64,000 nucleotides of DNA, from NCBI GenBank assembly GCA_965200925.1, contig OZ241738.1:1054001-1118000 (forward strand), written 5' to 3'. The DNA is from WTGU01 sp965200925 (GTDB lineage Bacteria; Pseudomonadota; Alphaproteobacteria; UBA828). The notes under the pieces are model-generated. The model was not told where the DNA came from and searched no databases. It saw nothing but the letters and a program-made list of their open reading frames with translations. The translations under genes were made by a program, and so were the position numbers. This document shows positions 16,256 through 25,900 of this stretch, one piece after another (the stretch's first letter is position 1; every line of letters begins with the position of its first letter).

Positions 16256-17017
16256 ATGGGGCAGCTGGACGGGAAGGTGGCGATCGTGACGGGCGGCGGG
16301 CGCGGGCTCGGGCGGGCCTATTGCGAGGCGCTGGCGCGGGAAGGGGCGGCGGTGGTGGCCGCCGACATCCGCGATACGGGCGCGACGGTGGAGGCCGTGG
16401 CGGCCGCCGGCGGGCGGGCGCTCGCGGTTGAAGTGGACGTGGCGGACATGGCGGGCTGTTCGGCCATGGCCGAACGCGCCCGCGCCGAATTCGGCGGCCT
16501 CGACGTGCTCGTGAACAACGCCGCCCTCTACGGCGACATCGAGGGCGGGCGCTTCGACCGCATCCCCGCCGAGGACTGGGACAGGACCATGGCCGTCAAC
16601 GTGCGCGGCGTCTGGCAGTGCTGCAAGGCCTGCGTGCCGGCGCTGCGCGCGGCGGGCGGCGGCTCCATCGTCAACATCGCCTCCCTCGCCGCCGTGTACG
16701 GGATGCCCTTCGGCCTGCACTACGCGACTTCCAAGGCCGCCGTCATCGGCATGACGCGCAGCCTCGCCCGCGAGCTCGGGCGCGACTGGATCAGGGTCAA
16801 CGCCGTGGCCCCGAGCGCCGTCAAGACCGAGGGCACCGACGGCTTCTTCGGAGGCAAGAAGGAGAAGTTCCTCGAAGCCGTGGCCGCCGGGCAGAGCCTG
16901 CGGCGCACCTTGGAGACCGGCGACCTGACCGGCACGGTGGTCTATCTGGCCTCCGACGCGAGCCGGCTCGTCACCGGACAGACGATCATGGTGGACGGGG
17001 GGACGGTGTTTCCGTAG
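16256..17017 (+). CDS. SDR family oxidoreductase
   Basis: Classical SDR of 253 residues with TGGGRGLGRAY (cofactor binding) near residue 12, the structural NNAA near 86, catalytic Ser in IVNIASLA near 138, YATSK near 153 and the C-terminal MVDGG. The start at 16256 gives the canonical MGQLDGKVAIVTG N-terminus. It is most like the 3-oxoacyl-ACP reductase/glucose dehydrogenase branch, but the substrate cannot be assigned. It stands alone, divergent from the broken coiled-coil gene and convergent with the large surface-protein gene. Confidence 0.88.
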   Translation: MGQLDGKVAIVTGGGRGLGRAYCEALAREGAAVVAADIRDTGATVEAVAAAGGRALAVEVDVADMAGCSAMAERARAEFGGLDVLVNNAALYGDIEGGRFDRIPAEDWDRTMAVNVRGVWQCCKACVPALRAAGGGSIVNIASLAAVYGMPFGLHYATSKAAVIGMTRSLARELGRDWIRVNAVAPSAVKTEGTDGFFGGKKEKFLEAVAAGQSLRRTLETGDLTGTVVYLASDASRLVTGQTIMVDGGTVFP

Positions 17018-17065
17018 CCGGGGCGGCGCCGGTGGATCGTCTCGCGGGTCCGGGGAATTCCCGCT

Positions 17066-20000
17066 CTACCAGTCCAGACGGCCGTAGAGCATGACTTCGT
17101 ATCCCGCGGCCTTCGACCGCCTGTTCTCCAGACTCAGGCTCATCCGGCTTCCCGTTTCCATCCGGGCGCCCAGCGTGTAGTCGCGCGTCTCCGACCCCGC
17201 CATCGACAGCCCGGCCCAGGGCGTCAGCAGCCCCGCGCCTCCATACGTCGCCAGCCCCCAGCCCACCTTCAGATTCAGCCGGTCCGGCGAAAACTCCGGT
17301 GCTTCATCGGCGCCGCCATGCGCGCGGAACACGCCCTTGCTGTCCCACATCTGCGCCACCCGGCTTCCCTCCGCGCCCCATCCCGGCGCGAACGTCATCC
17401 ACGGCCCTTGCCGGGCCTGTCCCGGGTCCAGCGTCCCCGCCAGGCTCATCCCCCATTCCTTCAACGACTCCCGGTGCGTCAGCAGGAAGCGCCCGCGCGC
17501 CTCGATCTCCAGACCCAGCGTCTCGTGCGCGTATGACAGGCCACCGCCCACTTCCGCACCCAACCCCGTTTCCGCATCGCCACCGTCCCACCGCCCGCCG
17601 ACCTCCAGGCTCGGGGTCAACTGCGAGACGGGAGACAGCCTCCGCTGCGTCCGGCCTTCCAGCCGCAACCGCAGCCGTTCGGCCGTGCCTTCGGCCTTCG
17701 GCAATCCTCCCGCGGCGTCGGTTGCCATGCTGGCCAGGAACGCATCGGCCTTCACCGCCACGTCGATTTCCCGCCAGGTCGCCACGTCCTGCCGCATCCC
17801 GGCGGCGAGCATCCGCATCTTCAGGCCGGTTTCGACCGCGCCGGCCTCGTCCTCCAACTCGGCGTCGCCCCAACCGGCGCCCAGCAGGCCCCACACCCCC
17901 AGACCGGCACGCGGACTCCAATGCGCGTAGGGCAGCACGCTCGTCAACGCCAGGTCCACCGCGCCGGTCGTCATCTCATCGATTTCGTAGTCGACGTCGC
18001 CCCTGCTGTGGGCGATCGCCACGCCCAGCAGCGCGTCACGCTCCACGGGGTAATCGAGGCCGACGTAACCCCCGACCACGTCCCCCTCCACCCTGAAACC
18101 GGCTTCCGGCTTGCCGTCGAACCCGCCGACGGAACCCTGGCCCCATACCCGCAGGCCCGGGGTACCGCCCGCGCCCGCGTCATGCCGGCCGAGCGGCAGG
18201 TTGAACCGGCTCCGGGAAACCGATTCCGCCGACAAGGCCGGATGGAAGGTGTCCTTCTCCGGCGTCCATTCGTTCGCCCGGCCGGCCGCCGCGGACCAGG
18301 CGGCCGCTTCCTGCGACCCGATTCCCGGAAGGGGCAGCGTCCGGCCGCCCAGGCTCACCTGCGCCTCCACCGCCTCCCGTCCGGTGAACCGCTCCTCGAT
18401 CACCTGCACCGCGTCCGCGGCGATCCAGCGCCCCATGCCCGCCAGCACCTTGTCCAGCGCCCGGCCCCGCGCCGGCTCCGTGTCGTCGTCCGCGATCGTC
18501 ACCGTCGCCGAAGCGGCATCCGGGTCCGGCTCGGCATACGTGGCCTCCGTCAGCCGCACCCGGAAGGTCTCCGCGGGCTCGACCCGCAGGTCTTCCCGGG
18601 TCGGCACCCGCAACGTCGCTCCGTCTTCGCCCGGCTGGATCGTCAGGCGGCCGGCCATCGCGCGGTAGTCTTCGCCCGCCTTCGCCCTCGTCGCCGCCTC
18701 CGCCGTATCGTCGTCCTCCGTCCTCCACGCCACCGTCACCCGGGCACGGGAGGGCTTGTCCAGCATGACCCGGAGCGCCGCGTCTTCGCCTTCCACCACG
18801 GTCGCGCTCCCCACCCCGGCCACGGCCTCCGCCATGATCGTCACGACGGCCTTCCCCAAGGGCGTGCCGGTGTCGTCGCGGGGGTCGCCAAGGGGTTGAT
18901 CGTCGAGCATGGGCGTGACCACCACCGTGTATTCGACGTCCGGTTCGAGACCCTCGATGATCCAGGTGACGATCTCGCCGGGTCCGGCGGGGTCGGAGTG
19001 CGGGGCGCCGACGCAGGATTCCTGCTCCCGGACGTAGAGGCAGGCGGCATCGGCGTCGGCGAATTCCTCCGAGGCGGCGGTCTGCCTCCACTGCACCCGG
19101 TAGCTGGTCGCGTGGAGAACCGCGTCCCATGACACCACCAGGCTCTGTAGCTCATCCTCCACGTCCACTTCGAATTCGGAGGCCGGCACTCCGATTCCGG
19201 GGGCCGGGGCCAGCGGTGTGCCGGTGGCTTCGTCGGAGGGCGGGCCGTCGGCTCCGTCGTCCGTGGTGGTCGTGGTGGCGATGACGCGCACGGTGTACTC
19301 GGTCCCGGCGGTGAGGTCCGGGATGGTATGGCTCGTCTTGTCGCCGCCGCCGGTCCGGGCCTGCCGGTTCGCGGGGTCGTAGCCCTCTTCGCCGGACTTC
19401 CACTGCACCTTGTAGTCGCCCGCGCCGTCGACCCGGTTCCACGACACGGCGAGGCTCTCCACGCCCGGCGTCACCGTCACGGCCGGGCCCCCTCCCACGC
19501 CCTCCACCCTGAGCGCCGCCAACGGCCTGCCGACGACTATGGCGGAGAACTCCCCCCCAGGCCAGGGGGGGTAGGGGAGAATCTGCACCTTGTACCTGGT
19601 GCCGGGGGTGAGGTTCGGGATGGTGTAGCTGGACGTGTCGGCGGTGCCGTCATGGTGCTGGGGCGGGGTGTATCGCGACGAACGGTCCTGGCGCCCGGAC
19701 CACCAATAGACCCGGTAGCCTTGGGGGGTGAACGCCGCCGTCGGCGTCACCGGGATCCAGCTGACCGTCAGCTTCTCCACCCCGGGCGTCACCCGCACGT
19801 TCCGCACCGTCCTGTCCAGGGTCAGCGGATCGTTCACAACTACGGAGACGCCCCTGCCTCTCAGGGTCGCGACGTGCTGTGCGGCGTCGGCGTTCAGATT
19901 CGGGACGTTCCGCAGATAGACCTGGTCCCCGGAACCCAGCCCGGTGTTGCGGACCAGCGGCGAGAGGTCCCTGACGTCGGTCCCGTCCAGCCTCAAGACC

Positions 20001-20881
20001 TTCAACGCGGTCATGCGCTCCACCACGGAAACGTCCTTGAGCCCTTCGTTGAGATTGAGGTCCAGCGTTTCCATGACCAGCGAGTTTCGCAGCGGCGAGA
20101 GGTCCGTGATCCGGTTGCCGGCGGCGGTCAGGGTCCGCAGGTTGCGGTTTTCCAGCGGCGAGAGGTCCTCGATATCGTTGTCCGAGAGGAACACTTCCAC
20201 CAGATCGTTGACGCGCCTCAGCGGCTCGATGGAGCGGATGTAGTTGTTCTGGAGGTCCAGGTAGGTGAGGCGCGTCAGGCCGGCCAGCGCCGAGATGTCC
20301 GAGATTTGGCATCCGTCGCAGTTGAAGTTGGCCAGCTCGACCATGCCGGCCAGCGGCGAGAGGTCCGAGACCGGGTTATGCCTGATGCTCAGATGGTCCA
20401 GGGGGAGGCCTCGTAGCGGCGAGAGGTCCGATATCAGGTTCCCTCGAAGCCACAGGCGGCGCACTCCGGTGAGGCCGGCCAGCGGCCTGAGGTCCGTGAT
20501 CCGGTGGTGGATTATACTGAACCCCTGGATCGCCGTGAGGTATTCCAGTCCCGTCAGCTCCCTGACGACGGTAGCGGGGGCCGAGGGAGTGGGAACAAGA
20601 TGGCTGTTCCAGTCGACGTGGTCGAGGCGCAGCCTCCGCCTGGGGGGCGACCCGTAAGGGAACCCGGTAAAGGCCGCCATCTCCGCACGGGTGATCGTCG
20701 CTCCGGCGGCCTTGCCCAGACGAGCTTCCAGGAGCGTCCGCAGGTTGGCGTCGGGAATGTTCACCGGCGTCGCCGGCCCGGTCTGCGCCGCGGCCCGCTC
20801 CGCGGGCGCCACCAAGGAGAGGATTACTGCCGCGGCCAACGAGGCGGCCAGAAAGCCCAGGCAGCGTGCAAAGTTTTTCAT
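17066..20881 (-). CDS. LRR / fibronectin type III / Calx-beta protein with C-terminal outer-membrane barrel
   Basis: A 1271-residue predicted surface protein. A signal peptide at 1-33 (hydrophobic LAASLAAAVILSLVAP) is followed by about ten internalin-like leucine-rich repeats at 105-345 (DLSPLAGL-type units). Three fibronectin type III domains follow at about 355-455, 465-557 and 573-676, then a Calx-beta domain at 678-800 (AVVEGEDAA-like start, acidic IADDD end). The C-terminal 365 residues look like an autotransporter barrel with alternating aromatic strands and a terminal aromatic (LYGRLDW). No enzyme motif is seen, so adhesion or host/partner binding is the likely role. The ATG at 20881 is one base from a run of 15 G. 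Confidence 0.85.
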   Translation of the reverse strand: MKNFARCLGFLAASLAAAVILSLVAPAERAAAQTGPATPVNIPDANLRTLLEARLGKAAGATITRAEMAAFTGFPYGSPPRRRLRLDHVDWNSHLVPTPSAPATVVRELTGLEYLTAIQGFSIIHHRITDLRPLAGLTGVRRLWLRGNLISDLSPLRGLPLDHLSIRHNPVSDLSPLAGMVELANFNCDGCQISDISALAGLTRLTYLDLQNNYIRSIEPLRRVNDLVEVFLSDNDIEDLSPLENRNLRTLTAAGNRITDLSPLRNSLVMETLDLNLNEGLKDVSVVERMTALKVLRLDGTDVRDLSPLVRNTGLGSGDQVYLRNVPNLNADAAQHVATLRGRGVSVVVNDPLTLDRTVRNVRVTPGVEKLTVSWIPVTPTAAFTPQGYRVYWWSGRQDRSSRYTPPQHHDGTADTSSYTIPNLTPGTRYKVQILPYPPWPGGEFSAIVVGRPLAALRVEGVGGGPAVTVTPGVESLAVSWNRVDGAGDYKVQWKSGEEGYDPANRQARTGGGDKTSHTIPDLTAGTEYTVRVIATTTTTDDGADGPPSDEATGTPLAPAPGIGVPASEFEVDVEDELQSLVVSWDAVLHATSYRVQWRQTAASEEFADADAACLYVREQESCVGAPHSDPAGPGEIVTWIIEGLEPDVEYTVVVTPMLDDQPLGDPRDDTGTPLGKAVVTIMAEAVAGVGSATVVEGEDAALRVMLDKPSRARVTVAWRTEDDDTAEAATRAKAGEDYRAMAGRLTIQPGEDGATLRVPTREDLRVEPAETFRVRLTEATYAEPDPDAASATVTIADDDTEPARGRALDKVLAGMGRWIAADAVQVIEERFTGREAVEAQVSLGGRTLPLPGIGSQEAAAWSAAAGRANEWTPEKDTFHPALSAESVSRSRFNLPLGRHDAGAGGTPGLRVWGQGSVGGFDGKPEAGFRVEGDVVGGYVGLDYPVERDALLGVAIAHSRGDVDYEIDEMTTGAVDLALTSVLPYAHWSPRAGLGVWGLLGAGWGDAELEDEAGAVETGLKMRMLAAGMRQDVATWREIDVAVKADAFLASMATDAAGGLPKAEGTAERLRLRLEGRTQRRLSPVSQLTPSLEVGGRWDGGDAETGLGAEVGGGLSYAHETLGLEIEARGRFLLTHRESLKEWGMSLAGTLDPGQARQGPWMTFAPGWGAEGSRVAQMWDSKGVFRAHGGADEAPEFSPDRLNLKVGWGLATYGGAGLLTPWAGLSMAGSETRDYTLGARMETGSRMSLSLENRRSKAAGYEVMLYGRLDW

Positions 20882-20882
20882 A

Positions 20883-20897
20883 CCCCCCCCCCCCCCC
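20883..20897 (-). repeat. 15-base homopolymer (G on the coding strand) at the ribosome-binding position
   Basis: Fifteen uninterrupted G on the minus strand end one base before the ATG of the large surface protein. They fill the position where the Shine-Dalgarno sequence should be. Homopolymers of this length change length by slippage at replication, and poly-G tracts at surface-protein genes are known phase-variation switches in other bacteria. Length may also be misread by sequencing. Confidence 0.85.
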
Positions 20898-20959
20898 GAG
20901 ATTTCGGGGGCGGCGCTTCCCGTGCTGTGTCGACGGGTCTGCTCCTAGTCTGACGATGC

Positions 20960-20988
20960 TGCTACAACAACGAAGTTGCATTTGTCAA
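20960..20988 (-). promoter_or_regulatory. Candidate promoter of the LRR surface protein
   Basis: A perfect TTGACA -35 box lies at 20988-20983 on the minus strand. The best -10 options after 16 or 17 bases are TGTAGC or GTAGCA, which are weak. A start near 20953 would give a leader of about 70 bases that contains the poly-G tract. Confidence 0.4.
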
Positions 20989-21140
20989 CCGTCGAAGCCG
21001 CTCCCGGCAGGGTACCGGCCCGTGCCCTGCATGACGCCCCGATGGCCGATGCGCCATCTCCCCCTCCCTGCCGGGGAAGAGTATGAACGGAACGCCCGGT
21101 GCCGGATGAGGCTTGCGGACAGGCAGAAAACGAAAAGAGG

Positions 21141-22904
21141 TCAGGCCGCTTCGAGTTCGTCGATGTAGGTGGAGAGGAGGGCGAGGCCGCGGGACCAGAA
21201 GGCGGGATCAGCGGAATCGAGGCCGAAGGGGGCCAGCAATTCGCGGTGGCGAAGGGTGCCGCCGGCGCGCAGCAAGCCAAGGTACTTCTCCCGGAAACCC
21301 GCCGCCGACTCCCGCCAGACCGCGTAGAGCGCGCTCGTCAGGCAGGCGCCGAAGGCGTAGGCATATACATAAAACGGCGTGTGAATGAAATGCGGTATGT
21401 AACTCCAATAGAAGCGATATTCCTCCCGGAAGCGGAACGCGGGGCCGAGGCTCTCCCGCTGCGCCGCGAGCCAGTGTTCGCCCAGGCGCTCCGGGGTCAG
21501 CTCGCCTTCCCGGCGCTCGTCGTGGACGCGGCGCTCGAAGGCGCAGAAGGCGACCTGCCGCACCACGGTGTTCAGCATGTCCTCCACCTTGCCGGCCAGC
21601 AGCACGCGGCGGCGGCGCGGGTCGCTCTCGGCGTCCAGAAGCGCGCGGAAGGTCAGATGCTCGCCGAACACCGAGGCGGTCTCGGCCAGGGTCAGCGGCG
21701 TCTCCGCCATCAGCGCCCCTTGCGGGGCCGCCAGCACCTGATGGATGCCGTGCCCGAGCTCGTGGGCGAGCGTCATGACGTCGCGCGCCTTCCCCCGGTA
21801 GTTGAGCAGCAGGTAGGGATGCGCGCCCGGCACGGTGGGGTGCGCGAAGGCGCCGGGCTCCTTGCCGGGGCGGACGGGGGCGTGGATCCACGGGTTCTCG
21901 AAGAAACGCCGGCCGATGTCGGCCAGCGCCGGCGAGAAGGCGCGATAGGCGGCGAGCACGGTCTCCGCCGCCTCGTCCCAGGCGATGGCGCGGTCGTCGT
22001 CTTCCGGCAGCGGCGCGTTGCGGTCCCAGTAATCGAGGCGCTCCACCCCCATCCAGCGCGCCTTCAGCGCGTAATAGCGGTGGGAGAGCCGGGGGTAAGC
22101 TTCCTCGACGGCGGCGATCAGCGCGTCCACCACCTCGTCCTCCACCCGGTTGTCGAGATTGCGGGCGGAGATGGGCCGCGCGAAGCCGCGCCATTCGTCC
22201 TCGATGGCCTTCTCCCGGGCGAGGGTGTTGGTGATCAACGCGAAGACGCGGGCGTTTTCGCCCAGCACGGCACCGATGGCGCAGGCCGCGTCGGCGCGCA
22301 GGGCCGGGTCCTTGTCCGAGAGCAGGTCCAGGGCCTCGGCGCTGGTCAGCGCCGCGCCGCGCACCTCGAAGCGGAGGGCGGCGAGCGTCTCGTCGAAGAG
22401 GCGAATCCAGGCGGCGGTTCCCACCGCCCGCTTCTCATGCAGCAGGCGCTCCAGATCGTCGGAGAGGCGGAACGGGCGGGCGGCGCGCACGTCGCGCAGC
22501 CAGGGCGCGTAGCGGGCCAGCGCCGGCTCCCGCAGCGCGGCGCGCAGGGCGTCGTCGTCGAGGCGGGCGAGTTCGCTTTCCACGAAGAGGAGCAGGGCCG
22601 AGGCGTCGGCGGCCTTCTCGCGGACCGTCTGGCAGAAGCGCGCCGCCCCGGCGTCGTCCATCGCCGTGCAGTAGAAGAGGGTGGCGTAGCTCTCCAGCCG
22701 CTCCAGGGTCTCGCGCACGGCCTCGTAGCGGGCGATCAGGCGGGCGAGCGCGGCGCCGTCCAGGGCGGCAAGCCTGCCGGCGAATTCGGCGCGCAGGGAC
22801 TCCGCCTCGGCGGCGGCGTGCGCGAGGTCGCGCCGCAACGCCGCCGATTCCGGCCCCGGATAGAGGTCGGAGAGGTCCCACTCCGGCAGTTCCCGCTCCG
22901 TCAT
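21141..22904 (-). CDS. M3 family oligoendopeptidase F-type metallopeptidase
   Basis: A cytoplasmic zinc peptidase of 587 residues that degrades short peptides. The active-site HEXXH is HELGHGIHQ near residue 375, followed by the downstream Glu region typical of family M3 (LAETASVFGEH). The N-terminus WDLSDLYPGPES is characteristic of PepF proteins. I chose the ATG at 22904, which precedes this motif; a longer frame adds unrelated residues. Divergent from the oxidoreductase gene, with 79 bases between starts. Confidence 0.92.
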   Translation of the reverse strand: MTERELPEWDLSDLYPGPESAALRRDLAHAAAEAESLRAEFAGRLAALDGAALARLIARYEAVRETLERLESYATLFYCTAMDDAGAARFCQTVREKAADASALLLFVESELARLDDDALRAALREPALARYAPWLRDVRAARPFRLSDDLERLLHEKRAVGTAAWIRLFDETLAALRFEVRGAALTSAEALDLLSDKDPALRADAACAIGAVLGENARVFALITNTLAREKAIEDEWRGFARPISARNLDNRVEDEVVDALIAAVEEAYPRLSHRYYALKARWMGVERLDYWDRNAPLPEDDDRAIAWDEAAETVLAAYRAFSPALADIGRRFFENPWIHAPVRPGKEPGAFAHPTVPGAHPYLLLNYRGKARDVMTLAHELGHGIHQVLAAPQGALMAETPLTLAETASVFGEHLTFRALLDAESDPRRRRVLLAGKVEDMLNTVVRQVAFCAFERRVHDERREGELTPERLGEHWLAAQRESLGPAFRFREEYRFYWSYIPHFIHTPFYVYAYAFGACLTSALYAVWRESAAGFREKYLGLLRAGGTLRHRELLAPFGLDSADPAFWSRGLALLSTYIDELEAA

Positions 22905-22942
22905 GCGCCCATGCTGCCGGGGGAACGCCGCCCGCGCAAATC

Positions 22943-22962
22943 CGCGCGCCCGAAAAACGAAA
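22943..22962. repeat. 20-bp repeat, copy 2
   Basis: Exact copy of 16166-16185, in the short region between the divergent starts of the peptidase and the oxidoreductase. Confidence 0.6.
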
Positions 22963-22983
22963 TAAGGGGTATGATGGGGGGCG

Positions 22984-25900
22984 GTGGCCTCCCTCGACGA
23001 CAAATATGCGGCCCTGGCGGGGCGTGCGTACATGACCGGCACGCAGGCGCTGGTCCGGCTGCCGATGATGCAGAGCCTGCGGGACAAGGCCGCCGGCCTC
23101 GACACCGCCTGCCTGATCTCCGGCTACCGCGGCTCGCCCCTGGGCAATTTCGACCGCGAATTGTGGCGGGCGCGGGCCTTCCTCGAGAAGAGCGGCGTGC
23201 TGTTCCGGCCCGGCGTGAACGAAGACCTGGCCGCCACCGCCCTCTGGGGCACGCAGCAGGTGGGGCTGTTCCCCGGTGCCCGCCACGACGGCGTCTTCGC
23301 CGTCTGGTACGGCAAGGGGCCCGGCGTCGACCGCACCATGGACGTCTTCAAGCACGCCAACAACGCCGGCACCGCCCCCCATGGCGGCGTCCTCGCGCTG
23401 GCCGGGGACGACCACGTCTGCGCCTCCTCTACCCTCGCCCACCAGAGCGAGTTCGACTTCATGAGCGCCGCCATGCCGGTGCTCAACCCGGCGGGAGTCC
23501 AGGAGATCCTGGATTACGGCCTCTACGGCTGGGCGCTCTCGCGCTTCTCCGGCCTCTGGGTGGGCCTCGTCTGCATCGCCGAAACGGTGGACAGTGCCGC
23601 CGTCGTCTCGCTGGACCCGAACCGCGCCGCGCCGGTCGCGCCCGCCGACTTCCCCATGCCGGAAGGCGGCCTCAACATCCGCTGGCCTGACCCGCCGCTC
23701 GACCAGGAGCGGCGCCTGCTGGAGCACAAGCTCGACGCCGCCCGCGCCTTCGCCCGCGCCAACCGACTCGACCGCGCGGTCATCGACCCGCCCCGGCGGA
23801 GGCTCGGCGTCGTCACCACCGGCAAGTCGTATCTGGACGTGCGCCAGGCCCTGGACGATCTCGGCATCGACGCGGCGGAAGCGGCGCGCCTCGGCCTCGC
23901 CCTCTACAAGGTGGGCATGAGCTGGCCGCTGGAGCCGGCGGGCGCCGCGCGCTTCGCCGAGGGCCTGGAGGAGATCGTCGTCGTCGAGGAGAAGCGCGGC
24001 TTCGTCGAGAGCCAGCTCAAGGAGATCCTCTACAACGCGGCCCCGGGCGCGCGGCCGCTTGTGGTCGGCAAAACCGACGAGGCGGGCCGCCCCCTGCTGC
24101 GCGCCGCCGGCGAGCTCGAGCCGACGGGAGTCGCGGAGGCGCTGGCGGCGCGGCTGGCCCGCTGCGGCGGGAGCGCGCGCCTCGAACCCCGCCTCGCCCG
24201 GCTGCGGGAGAGGCGGGCGGCGCTGGCCGCCGCCGAACCCGCCGCCATCGAGCGCCAGCCCTATTTCTGCTCCGGCTGCCCGCACAACACCTCCACCCGG
24301 GTGCCGGAGGGAAGCCGGGCGCTGGCCGGCATCGGCTGCCACTACATGGCGCAGTGGATGGACCGCGAAACGGCGACCTTCACCCATATGGGCGGCGAGG
24401 GCGCGAACTGGATCGGACAGGCGCCCTTCACGGAGACGCGCCACGTCTTCCAGAACATCGGCGACGGGACGTATTTCCACTCCGGCGTCCTCGCCGTGCG
24501 CGCGGCGGTGGCCGCCGGCGTCAACATCACCTTCAAGCTGCTGTGGAACGACGCCGTGGCGATGACCGGCGGCCAGCCCCTCGACGGGCCGCTCACCGTG
24601 CAGGGTGCGACCCGCCAGCTCAGGGCGGAAGGCGTCGGGCGCATCGCGGTGGTGGCCGACGACCCCGGCAAATACCCGCTGGGCGGCGGCTTCGCGGAAG
24701 GCGTCACCATCGACGGCCGTGAGGAGCTCGACCGGGTGCAGCGGGAGCTGCGCGAGTGCGAAGGCGTCTCGGCCCTCGTGTACGACCAGACCTGCGCCAC
24801 CGAGAAGCGCCGCCGGCGCAAGCGCGGCCTCATGGAGGACCCGGCCTGGCAGGTGGTCATCAACCCGGACGTCTGCGAGGGCTGCGGCGATTGCGGCGCG
24901 CGCTCGAACTGCCTCTCGGTCGTTCCGCTGGAAACCGAATTCGGGCGCAAGCGGGCCATCGACCAATCCTCCTGCAACAAGGATTTCTCCTGCCTCGAGG
25001 GGTTCTGCCCGAGCTTCGTGCTGGTCAAGGGCGGGCGCGAACGCAGGCCCGTCGCGGCCGAACCGCCCGCCGGGCTGCCCGCGCCCTCCCTGCCCTCCTG
25101 CGCCGAACCCTACGGCATCCTGCTGGCGGGAGTCGGCGGCACCGGCATCGTCACCCTGGCCGCGCTCCTCGGCATGGCGGCGCATCTCGAAGGCAAGGAC
25201 GCGACGGTGCTGGACAAGGCGGGCCTCGCCCAGAAATACGGCGCGGTCACGAGCCACGTCCGCATCGCCGAAGGCCGGGGCCGCCTGCATGCGGTGCGCA
25301 TCGCCACGGGCGGCGCCCGCCTGCTGCTCGGCGTGGACCCGGTGGTGGCGGCCGGCGGCGAGGCGGTGGCGCGGCTCGACCGCGGCGCCTCGCGCGTCGT
25401 CCTCAACGGCGACGCGACGCCCACCGGGGACTTCACCCGCGACCCGGACCTGGCCTTCCCCGCCGCGCAATTGCGGCGCGTGGTCGAGGAGGCCGCCGGC
25501 GCCGACGCGGTGGAAGCGGTGGACGCCACCCGCATGGCGACGGCGCTCGCAGGCGACGCCGTGGCCGCCAACCTCTTCCTGCTGGGCTTCGCCTGGCAGG
25601 GCGGGCTGGTGCCGCTCGACGCCGGCTCCCTGGAGCGCGCGATCGCCCTGAACGGCGTCGCCGTCGAGGCCAATCTGCGCGCCTTCCGCTGGGGCCGCGC
25701 CGCCCGCCACGACCCGCAAGCCGTGAGCGAGGCGGCCGCGCGGGCCGGCGGCGGCCCCCCGCCCGCCCTCTCCCGGACCCTCGACGAGGCCATCGCGCGC
25801 CGCGCCGCAGATCTGGCAGCCTGGCAGAACGCCGCCTGGGCCGGGCGCTACCGCGCGCTGGTGGAGCGGGTGCGCGCGGCCGAACGGGCGCGGGCGCCGG

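Noticed and set aside
20376..20981. Minus-strand ATG at 20981 running through the poly-G tract
   Set aside because: Considered as an alternative N-terminus for the surface protein. At the present 15 G it is out of frame with the gene, and its ATG lies between the likely -35 and -10 boxes.
21003..21075. Inverted repeat CCCGGCAGGG / CCCTGCCGGG downstream of the M3 peptidase
   Set aside because: Arms are over 50 bases apart and no T run follows, so it does not make a convincing terminator or operator.
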